DNA of 20,058 nucleotides. Source: Bacteroidota bacterium. Lineage in GTDB: Bacteria; Bacteroidota; Bacteroidia; Flavobacteriales_F; PHOS-HE28. The stretch lies in the NCBI GenBank assembly GCA_023430945.1, contig JAEYYE010000138.1:1-20058 (forward strand), written 5' to 3'. A model generated the notes under the pieces. It searched no databases. It was not told the origin of the DNA and worked only from the letters and a program-made list of their open reading frames with translations. Positions 6,578 to 12,676 of the stretch are shown here, piece after piece; the stretch's first letter is position 1; every line of letters starts with the position of its first letter. Position numbers and translations under genes: made by a program.

Positions 6578-6772
6578 CACAGATCTTCGATCGAAGACAG
6601 GAAGAAACTCGCGCAGCCCCATAAGATCGGCGTAAGCGGGGAAGGTGGAAAGCCCCGGCCCTTCGGGATTGATGAATAGCCAATGTTCAATATCCCATGA
6701 TCGAGTAAATAGCCGATGGATCGATGGCCGGGCCTTGCAACCGCAGCCGCGACCTGACAGGAATTCGCCCAA
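6572..6772 (-). pseudogene. Possible gene remnant truncated at the island's right junction
   Basis: A 66-codon minus-strand frame ends in a TAA that lies within the GTTAAC of the island's right end. Its last half (DIEHWLFINPEGPGLSTF, then PAYADLMGLREFLPVF) reads like plausible protein and shows host-like composition with several GATC sites; the first half is less convincing. It may be the remnant of a host gene whose 3' end was displaced by the island. I do not recognise a family and it may be a chance frame. Confidence 0.2.
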
Positions 6773-6834
6773 CCCTTACTGATACGCCTTAACGACTCGC
6801 GTTCTTTAACGCCGCCTTGCAGGAGCGTTTCGGA

Positions 6835-7458
6835 TCAATACTTCATCCAATAATAGATCAGCTTCACGTATTCGTTGTTCGCCATCATCAGGCCTTCTTC
6901 GCTCTTCCACCAGCGCTGGCTATCATATTCCGAAGATGGTGCGCCATGCACAAGGACCTTGATCCCCTTCTTCCTGAACCGATCCCTGAACACCATGCCC
7001 ACGCGGCGTGAATGGAAGTCGGTGGAAACGACCATGATCGTATCGTACGCGTTTCCGATCGCATGCTCCAGGATCGCTTCGGATTCCTCCCATGTGCTTG
7101 TTCCTTCACGGATCACCTTCACCTTCTGCGGATCGGCGCCGGCGCGAAGCATCACGTTCGCGATCAGCTGACCTTCCGGAATATCGAGCCCCTCGCCTTC
7201 CAGTGATTGAGGCACCAACTCGCCAAGGCAGAACGCGATCGGAGCGATCCCTTCGTTCAGCAGATCCGCAGCAGCTATTCCGCGATCCAGCGAAGCACCG
7301 CCCAGCACATAGATCGCATCGGCGGGTACAAGCGGATCGGAACTGATCAGGAAATTTCCGGTAGCGCGTAGTAGAGGTATGCGAAAGATCCAGAGCGCGA
7401 TCAGAAGCATCACCAGCGTGACCAGCGACCAAAGCAGCTTCCTTGAAAAGATCCCCAT
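6835..7458 (-). CDS. DUF218 family protein (YdcF/SanA/ElyC-like), membrane-anchored
   Basis: The 207-aa protein has one N-terminal membrane segment (about residues 8-30) followed by a DUF218 domain. The visible DUF218 signatures are DAIYVLGGASLDRG (about 48-60), the acidic motif TSTWEESEAI (120-129) and VVSTDFHSRRVGMVF (143-157), followed by a C-terminal helix region. Members include E. coli SanA, ElyC and YdcF, which are linked to envelope integrity and vancomycin resistance; their biochemical activity is poorly defined. The protein would face the periplasm. The start is 24 bp after the stop of the upstream VWA-type gene on the same strand, so the two are probably one operon. Family assignment is firm; the specific role is not. 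Confidence 0.88.
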   Translation of the reverse strand: MGIFSRKLLWSLVTLVMLLIALWIFRIPLLRATGNFLISSDPLVPADAIYVLGGASLDRGIAAADLLNEGIAPIAFCLGELVPQSLEGEGLDIPEGQLIANVMLRAGADPQKVKVIREGTSTWEESEAILEHAIGNAYDTIMVVSTDFHSRRVGMVFRDRFRKKGIKVLVHGAPSSEYDSQRWWKSEEGLMMANNEYVKLIYYWMKY

Positions 7459-7482
7459 GCGGGAACGAAGATCGCGAACCGA

Positions 7483-9567
7483 TCAATACGCTCCGTTGCG
7501 CCGGCGCAAGGCCCATTCCGCAGTGAGCAAAGCGAGCAGAACGAAGAACAGCCAGCGCAACCCGATCAAGTCGGTGAAACTGGCGTGCGAGTAGGATCGC
7601 GAAACAAGGTCAGGCCGTTCGAGAAGTGAATTTTCGATCTGGGCCAGATCCGCTGGAGGAGCCACCGATCCGCCGGTGCGCGCAGCGATATCCGCCCAAA
7701 GCCCATGATCGGCAACGGTGCTCACCTGCTCGGCCATCAATTCACGGATCATGAATTCACCTGCCGCCGTGTACTTCAAGCCTTGCAATTCCGTTGCTGC
7801 GCGCCAGGTATAATGCCCTGGCGGCAAGCGGCCCGCATCAAGCCGGTAGGCGTTGTTCGTGCGGCTGAAGGTGTACGGAAAATCGCGGCCTTCCTCATCC
7901 TTCAGCACGATCGTTGCTTCCGGCGTATTCACCAGTTCGTACGTGGCGTTGTACAATTCGGCGTTGAGAATGATCGGATCGTTTTCAGCGAATTCCGGCG
8001 GATGTTCCACGCGGAAACGGTTCTTGTCCACTTTCAATGCAAGGAACTGCACCATCTTGTGGATCAACCGATCGAAATTCTCGTGCTTCTGGTTCAGCTG
8101 CATATCGGCCAGCCGCCAGCGCCACAGGCCTTCGCCAGCTATGGTGGCCATGCGCCGCTCCCCTTGTTGAAGGAAAGCGATCAGCGGATATTCAGTGCGC
8201 ACAACACCGATCCGTTGGTTGAGCAAAGCGGTGGCAGCGCGGCCCAGTTCATACTGGCCGAAAGGCACCTGCAACGGTGGGAACCGCTCGATCGCGCGTT
8301 GTTGTTCCTCTTCGATCGTGAACAACGAGAAATCGCGATCAACGGCCGCCTGCGCATCGGTGATCGCAGGGCGGTGGCCGGTCACCTGCACGCCGCTTCC
8401 GATCGCGTTGAACGCATTGAAGTCCATGCCCTGGCCAAGGATGAAACAGATCGGAATGTTGCGCGCAGCAGCACGTTGCAACAATGGCTGGATATTCTGC
8501 TTCAGCGATGGAAGCTGGTGAAGAATGACCAGATCACGATCCTCGATGTTGCCTGAGAAGTCAGCAGCGAACGCAAGTTCCGTTTCGTAACCTTCCAGTC
8601 CGGCGAGCGCCAGCCTGATCGCGCCTAGATCGGGATGTGGCGCAGCGCCCAGCAACAAGATCTTCTGCCGGTCGTCCAGCACATCCACATGGATGTCCTG
8701 CTGGTTGTTCACTTCCGTGGCCTCCCCTTCAACCGGCCGCACGATCACCGTGAAGCGTTGCGTTCCGGGCCTTTCCGCCTTTATATTGAAGGGAACATCG
8801 GTGAAGAACGGATCGCCGGTGACGGGAAGATCCTGCCCAGCGAATTCCTTTCCGCCCTGCATCACGGAAACACGGGTGCGCGCGTTGCGCAAGTGGCGCG
8901 CTTCAACCCGTACGAGCAATGGGAATTCATTGCCGAAATAGCTGATGCGGTTATGCTCCACCGCACGCAACACCAGATCGGGACGCACCGTGGTATCGCC
9001 CAGCGCGATCACATGGATCGGAACCGTAAGTCTTTCAGCATCCAACCTCGGATCACGCCCACGGTTGTAGATCCCATCACCATCGATGATCACCGCGCCC
9101 AGATCCGGTCCGTTGAACCGATCGTGGATCTCACGGAAAAGCTGGCTGATGTCCGTGAGCGCATCGCCGTGATCAAAGTGGAGCCCTTCGCGCACTTCCT
9201 GTCCGTACGTGAAACCACGTACCTCGAACTTTTCGCTCAACCGATCGGCAAGCTGTTGCAGATCGGCAGGATACTTTTCCTTCAACAGCGCGGTATCACC
9301 GGCCGAGGTGAGCGAGGAACTCCCGTCATGCGCGATCACCACGACAGGTTTTCGCACTTCGCGCACCATGATGCGCACCATCGGTTCAAGCAGCAGGAAG
9401 GCCACTATCGCGATCGCCAGCGCACGGATCACACCGAGCCCAAGCGCCAGTTTCCGATCGAAACCATCCTTCGCGCTCGCACGCCGGTAAAGCAACCACG
9501 CCAGAAAGATCCCCAGCAGCACGCAAAGCGGCGCCAGCCAGAGACTATGGACGGTGGTGAGGTTCAT
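7483..9567 (-). CDS. Membrane protein with VWA-like domain (conserved Bacteroidota type)
   Basis: The 694-aa protein has two N-terminal membrane helices (about residues 7-27 and 42-62), a large soluble part and one C-terminal helix (about 667-687) followed by RRRNGAY. Directly after the second helix comes VVVIAHDGSSSL, whose DGSSS at residues 81-85 matches the metal-binding MIDAS pattern DxSxS. Further on, VIIDGDGIYNRG and PIHVIALGD are typical of VWA-fold strands. The middle (KILLLGAAPHPDLGAI, ICFILGQGMDF) resembles a glutamine-amidotransferase-like fold often seen in such proteins, followed by an Ig-like beta region (LPPGHYTWRA). These features recall BatA/BatB-type and related VWA membrane proteins, whose function is unknown in most bacteria. 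It heads a probable operon with the DUF218 gene. Between it and fabG lies a heptamer array. Confidence 0.82.
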   Translation of the reverse strand: MNLTTVHSLWLAPLCVLLGIFLAWLLYRRASAKDGFDRKLALGLGVIRALAIAIVAFLLLEPMVRIMVREVRKPVVVIAHDGSSSLTSAGDTALLKEKYPADLQQLADRLSEKFEVRGFTYGQEVREGLHFDHGDALTDISQLFREIHDRFNGPDLGAVIIDGDGIYNRGRDPRLDAERLTVPIHVIALGDTTVRPDLVLRAVEHNRISYFGNEFPLLVRVEARHLRNARTRVSVMQGGKEFAGQDLPVTGDPFFTDVPFNIKAERPGTQRFTVIVRPVEGEATEVNNQQDIHVDVLDDRQKILLLGAAPHPDLGAIRLALAGLEGYETELAFAADFSGNIEDRDLVILHQLPSLKQNIQPLLQRAAARNIPICFILGQGMDFNAFNAIGSGVQVTGHRPAITDAQAAVDRDFSLFTIEEEQQRAIERFPPLQVPFGQYELGRAATALLNQRIGVVRTEYPLIAFLQQGERRMATIAGEGLWRWRLADMQLNQKHENFDRLIHKMVQFLALKVDKNRFRVEHPPEFAENDPIILNAELYNATYELVNTPEATIVLKDEEGRDFPYTFSRTNNAYRLDAGRLPPGHYTWRAATELQGLKYTAAGEFMIRELMAEQVSTVADHGLWADIAARTGGSVAPPADLAQIENSLLERPDLVSRSYSHASFTDLIGLRWLFFVLLALLTAEWALRRRNGAY

Positions 9568-9604
9568 GGGTCAGTAGGTAGGGGCTGGGGCAGTTAGCAG
9601 ATGC

Positions 9605-9677
9605 AGTCGGAAGTCGGAAGTCGGAAGTCGTGAGGAGAGTGGACTTCCGACTCACGACTCAAGACTCACGACTTCAA
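9605..9677. repeat. Inverted pair of 7-bp-period arrays (AGTCGGA and ACTTCCG/ACTCACG)
   Basis: Left part: AGTCGGA three times and AGTCGTG once (9605-9632). Right part: ACTTCCG, ACTCACG, ACTCAAG, ACTCACG, ACTTCAA (9643-9677). The two parts are largely reverse complements (CTTCCGACT against AGTCGGAAG), so the transcript could fold into several alternative hairpins. It lies between fabG and the VWA-type gene, both on the minus strand, and overlaps the last bases of fabG. It may attenuate or end fabG transcription. Confidence 0.75.
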
Positions 9678-10423
9678 GTAAGCATCCCTCCACAAACGTG
9701 AAGCGTCTGTCCGGTGATATACGAGCTTAGATCACTGGCAAAGAAAACGCAGGCGTTGGCCACATCTTGTGGCGTTCCGCCGCGTTTCAATGGAATGCCT
9801 TCGCGCCATTGTTCTACCACTTTCTGATCGAGCGCTCCGGTCATTTCGGTCTCGATGAAGCCCGGCGCGATCGCATTGCTGCGAATGTTGCGGCTGCCAA
9901 GTTCCAGCGCTACACTTTTCGTGAAGCCGATGATCGCTGCCTTGCTCGCCGCGTAGTTCGCCTGGCCGGCATTCCCCTTCACGCCCACCACGCTGCTCAT
10001 GTTGATGATGCTTCCGTTGCGCTGCTTCAGCATGGTGCGCATCACCGCCTTCGTCATGTTGAACACGCTCTTCATGTTGGTGTTCATCACAGCATCGAAA
10101 TCCTCTTCGCTCATGCGCATCAGCAGTTGATCCTTCGTGATGCCCGCATTGTTCACCAGGATATCGAGCTTTCCCCAGGCGTTCACCACCTGATCCACCG
10201 CAGCCTGCGCGCTATTGAAATCGCCTGCGTCGCTTTGGATCGCGAGCACTTTCCGATTAGTGGCGGCCATCATGTCTGCCGCTGCGGCATTGGCCCTTTC
10301 CGGACTGCTTACGTAGGTGAATGCCACGTCGGCGCCTTCCTGGAGGAACCGTTCAACGATACCACGCCCGATCCCGCGCGATCCGCCGGTCACCAGGGCT
10401 GTTTTTCCTTCGAGTAATCCCAT
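9674..10423 (-). CDS. fabG: 3-oxoacyl-[acyl-carrier-protein] reductase FabG
   Basis: FabG reduces 3-ketoacyl-ACP to 3-hydroxyacyl-ACP with NADPH in each cycle of type II fatty acid synthesis. The 249-aa length fits the family. The Rossmann nucleotide motif TGGSRGIG is at residues 12-19, NNAG at 91-94, the catalytic tetrad is Asn116, Ser144, Tyr157 and Lys161 (NYAASK), and the C-terminus has APGFIETEMT and the GGMLT ending. I chose the ATG at 10421-10423 (MGLLEGKTALVTGG); the frame is open upstream but that extension overlaps the divergent gene's promoter. The gene stands alone, without fabD, fabF or acpP neighbours. A short-chain dehydrogenase of other specificity is possible, but the motif set fits FabG best. 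Confidence 0.93.
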   Translation of the reverse strand: MGLLEGKTALVTGGSRGIGRGIVERFLQEGADVAFTYVSSPERANAAAADMMAATNRKVLAIQSDAGDFNSAQAAVDQVVNAWGKLDILVNNAGITKDQLLMRMSEEDFDAVMNTNMKSVFNMTKAVMRTMLKQRNGSIINMSSVVGVKGNAGQANYAASKAAIIGFTKSVALELGSRNIRSNAIAPGFIETEMTGALDQKVVEQWREGIPLKRGGTPQDVANACVFFASDLSSYITGQTLHVCGGMLT

Positions 10424-10456
10424 TTCCAGATCTGCTGGCGATCTGCGCCAGAACGG

Positions 10457-10470
10457 CGAAGGTACTTTGC
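10457..10470. promoter_or_regulatory. Overlapping divergent -7-like boxes between fabG and the DUF922-like gene
   Basis: The 14-bp stretch CGAAGGTACTTTGC is nearly palindromic. Read on the minus strand it gives TACCTTCG (33 bp from the fabG ATG). Read on the plus strand it gives TACTTTGC (20 bp from the ATG at 10491). Both are close to the Bacteroidota -7 consensus TAnnTTTG and they share the central TA. If both are used, RNA polymerase can serve only one gene at a time. This is inference from the motif. Confidence 0.35.
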
Positions 10471-10490
10471 TCGATCGAAGTGATCGATCC

Positions 10491-11093
10491 ATGCGAAAGA
10501 TCGGTCGGCAGCGTTATGCATTCGTGAGCTACTTCGGATCGATCCTTTTACTGTTTGCATTGCTTGCGCCGATCAAGGAACCCGGCAGAACACAACGGCT
10601 GCTTTGGGTGCCGGGCTACGAACTCACGTGGGATCATTTCCAAGGCAAGCCAGATGCGGACAGCAAATACGCCGCGCTCACCAAGATCGACATGAGCATC
10701 CGCCAGGGTCCGCTGGAAAGTGCCGATGCGATCGAACTGATCATCTCAACCGAACTGATGACCGACGGAAGCTGGGTGAAACCACAGAACCGCAACCAGC
10801 AGATCCTTGTACACGAACAAGGGCATTTCGACATCGCCGAATACCATGCACGTCGGCTGCGGAAGGAATTGCTGGAGACGGCGCCGATCAACGCGGAATC
10901 GCTGAACGAGGATGTGGATCGTGTGTTCGATCGGATCTTTAAGGAGAAGCAAATGATGCAGCGCGATTACGAACGCGAGACCGATCATTCCTTGGTCCGG
11001 GATAAGCAATTGGAATGGCAGAAGCGGATCGCTTTTTTGCTGGACAGCCTTTCCGATCATTCGGATCACAGTGTGATCCTTTCGTTGCGCTGA
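10491..11093 (+). CDS. DUF922-like putative zinc-dependent protease, membrane-anchored or secreted
   Basis: The 200-aa protein begins with a membrane/signal segment (FVSYFGSILLLFALLAPI, residues 11-28). It then has LTWDHFQGKPDADSKYAALT (residues 45-64), a conserved opening of the DUF922 family, and the HExxH metal-binding motif as HEQGH at 108-112, followed by FDIAEYHARRLRKEL and the C-terminal YERETDHS element. In that family the HExxH helix and the later His are thought to bind zinc; substrates are unknown. The ATG at 10491 was chosen because it opens the signal segment; longer in-frame extensions would overlap fabG. It is divergent from fabG across 67 bp. The family call is fairly sure; proteolytic activity is inferred. 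Confidence 0.8.
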   Translation: MRKIGRQRYAFVSYFGSILLLFALLAPIKEPGRTQRLLWVPGYELTWDHFQGKPDADSKYAALTKIDMSIRQGPLESADAIELIISTELMTDGSWVKPQNRNQQILVHEQGHFDIAEYHARRLRKELLETAPINAESLNEDVDRVFDRIFKEKQMMQRDYERETDHSLVRDKQLEWQKRIAFLLDSLSDHSDHSVILSLR

Positions 11094-11117
11094 AGGCAAT
11101 GCGTTCTGATGCCGGCG

Positions 11118-11125
11118 TACCTTTG
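11118..11125 (+). promoter_or_regulatory. Putative -7 element TACCTTTG, 6 bp before the ATG of a small ORF
   Basis: This is an exact match to TAnnTTTG. Only 6 bp separate it from the ATG at 11132, so the transcript would be leaderless or nearly so. The same octamer recurs at 14946 (+) and 18218 (-), near other gene starts. Confidence 0.45.
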
Positions 11126-11131
11126 CAGCCG

Positions 11132-11320
11132 ATGGCCCGCCTTGCCCGTACCTGGATCTTGAGCATGTTGATCGGCTTCCATAATGCGTGGGAGAATGAT
11201 GATGCCGATCTGGAGGATCACGGCATCAGGGTGTATTCCGATCACCGGGGTTTTGCGGCGGCTGAACTGGCCTTTCCGGAGCGCTGCTTCTTTTGGGGCG
11301 AGAGCAGTTTGTTGAATTGA
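11132..11320 (+). CDS. Small hypothetical protein, 62 aa
   Basis: The candidate small gene encodes a 62-residue protein starting MARLARTWILSMLIGFHNAW, then a polar acidic stretch (ENDDADLEDHG) and a C-terminal part RVYSDHRGFAAAELAF with FFWGES. The N-terminal WILSMLIGF could be a short amphipathic or membrane helix. It has no recognised family. It is supported by an exact TACCTTTG box 6 bp upstream, host-like GATC-containing codons and the absence of any overlapping gene. It starts 38 bp after the DUF922-like gene on the same strand. I cannot exclude a chance frame. Confidence 0.4.
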   Translation: MARLARTWILSMLIGFHNAWENDDADLEDHGIRVYSDHRGFAAAELAFPERCFFWGESSLLN

Positions 11321-11389
11321 TCTCCAATTTCAGTCCCCGATGATGACTGAACACATCTTTCCAGAAAGCCTGGCTCTCCCTCAACAGAA

Positions 11390-11998
11390 CTATTCTTCGA
11401 TGTCTGATCGGTGCACCAGGTAGTTGGTTAGCTTTTCCCATTGCAACCGCTGGAATCCGGCCCAACCGCCCTCAGCGATCAGCGTGTTCACCACTTTTCG
11501 CGCACCAGCTTCCTCTCCCTTGTTGTTGATCCCTTCGTTGCGGCCGATCTCCCAAGCGTTGATGGTGCGGCCTTCCAATTCGACCTTGAAGGTGCTGGTG
11601 GCGCCGGCGGCGAAGAAATGCTTGATCTGCTTGCGTTCCTCACCCGTGGCCTTTGGATCGTTGCACGGGCTTACGGTGAATTCCGCCGATCCATCCCTTT
11701 CCTTCACTTCGGTTACGGCCACCCAGTTATCCAGCGGCACACCCGGAAGAATGATCTTGATGTGATCGCCCACTTTGGGGCGGGCCGCCTCCTTTTTCTC
11801 CCCATCCTCATCATGCAGTTCGAATCGTGATGAGATCCCGGGCAGATCGGTCCAGCGATCCACCGCGAACAATCTTTCGATCGAGAGCCTGAACATTTCC
11901 TTCGCTTCCTGCCCGGTGGCGAAGGTTCGTGATGCGGTGAACGTGATGTCCTTCGTGGCGTCGCCGACTATGTATTTGCCTTCCTCTCTGATACCCAT
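11390..11998 (-). CDS. Hypothetical 202-aa protein (unrecognised family)
   Basis: I do not recognise a family. From the preferred ATG at 11996-11998 (MGIREEGKYIVGDATKDITF) the protein is soluble, rich in Lys and Glu, and has no signal peptide. Notable parts are FTASRTFATGQEAKEMF, RWTDLPGISSRFELHDED, a beta-rich segment VGDHIKIILPGVPLDNWVAV and a C-terminal helical region ending near WAGFQRLQWEKLTNYLVH. The frame continues to an ATG at 12118 that would add MPSFSPMKIRLGMLPIAILI; a -7-like box (TAATTTCG, minus strand, 12040-12047) lies inside that extension, which favours the shorter start. It is convergent with the small ORF at 11132. Even composition and strong codon bias indicate a real gene. 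Confidence 0.7.
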   Translation of the reverse strand: MGIREEGKYIVGDATKDITFTASRTFATGQEAKEMFRLSIERLFAVDRWTDLPGISSRFELHDEDGEKKEAARPKVGDHIKIILPGVPLDNWVAVTEVKERDGSAEFTVSPCNDPKATGEERKQIKHFFAAGATSTFKVELEGRTINAWEIGRNEGINNKGEEAGARKVVNTLIAEGGWAGFQRLQWEKLTNYLVHRSDIEE

Positions 11999-12170
11999 TT
12001 TCGATCGTTCGATAAGTTGATGAATACCCGCCTTTTCTTCGAAATTAATGCCATGATATATAAGGATGGCGATCGGTAACATGCCAAGCCGTATCTTCAT
12101 GGGCGAAAAGGAAGGCATGGTCCATCACTGAAGGTGGCCATCGATCCCATAAGATACGAAGCGTAACCGC

Positions 12171-12614
12171 ATGGATAGTTTCAGCAAGAAGGAAAGGCAA
12201 AAGAACCAGGAAAAGAAAAGACGCGAGAAGGCCGAGCGCAAGGAGGAGCGCAAGGCACAGGGCGGAAAGAAGTCGTTCGAGGACATGCTCGCGTATGTGG
12301 ACGAATTCGGCAACATCACCAGCACCCCGCCCGACCCCAACAGGAAGCGGGAGGAAGTGAATGCCGAGGAGATCGAACTGGGCGTTCCCAAGCGCGCCGA
12401 GGAAGATCCCGCCGATCGCGTGCGTTCCGGCGTGGTCACCTTCTTCAATGATTCGAAAGGTTACGGCTTCATACGCGACCTGAAGTCGCAGGAGAGCATC
12501 TTCGTTCACGCCAACAGTTTGATGCACCCGATCAAGCAGAACGACAAGGTGACCTTCGAAACACAGAGCGGGCGCAAAGGCCCCGAAGCTGTGGACGTGA
12601 AGTTGGTGAAGTAG
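12171..12614 (+). CDS. Cold-shock-domain protein with charged N-terminal extension
   Basis: The 147-aa protein has a C-terminal cold shock domain (residues about 86-147) with both RNA-binding motifs: RNP1 as KGYGFI (96-101) and RNP2 as SIFVH (109-113). Such domains bind single-stranded RNA or DNA and act as RNA chaperones. The first 35 residues are almost entirely Lys, Arg, Glu and Gln (KKERQKNQEKKRREKAERK), likely a single charged helix, followed by a linker containing DEFGNITSTPPDP. The total is about twice the size of classical CspA. Comparable two-part cold shock proteins are known in Bacteroidota. It is followed 62 bp later by the antiporter gene. No typical CspA long leader could be judged from sequence alone. 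Confidence 0.9.
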   Translation: MDSFSKKERQKNQEKKRREKAERKEERKAQGGKKSFEDMLAYVDEFGNITSTPPDPNRKREEVNAEEIELGVPKRAEEDPADRVRSGVVTFFNDSKGYGFIRDLKSQESIFVHANSLMHPIKQNDKVTFETQSGRKGPEAVDVKLVK

Positions 12615-12663
12615 ACACTTCCTTCCAGGATCGTTCGCGCTCCTTCAAAAGGTGCGCCGGTCT

Positions 12664-12671
12664 TACCTTTA
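12664..12671 (+). promoter_or_regulatory. Putative -7 element of the antiporter gene (TACCTTTA)
   Basis: It is one base off TAnnTTTG and lies 5 bp before the ATG at 12677, which suggests a leaderless transcript separate from the upstream cold-shock gene. Motif evidence only. Confidence 0.4.
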
Positions 12672-12676
12672 GCGCG

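Noticed and set aside
8635..9597. 320-codon open frame on the plus strand
   Set aside because: Antisense to the VWA-type membrane protein, which has coherent membrane segments and a MIDAS motif.
11329..11351. Terminator between the small ORF and the minus-strand 202-aa gene
   Set aside because: TTCAGT and ACTGAA form only a 6-bp stem with an 11-nt loop and no T tract; too weak to call.
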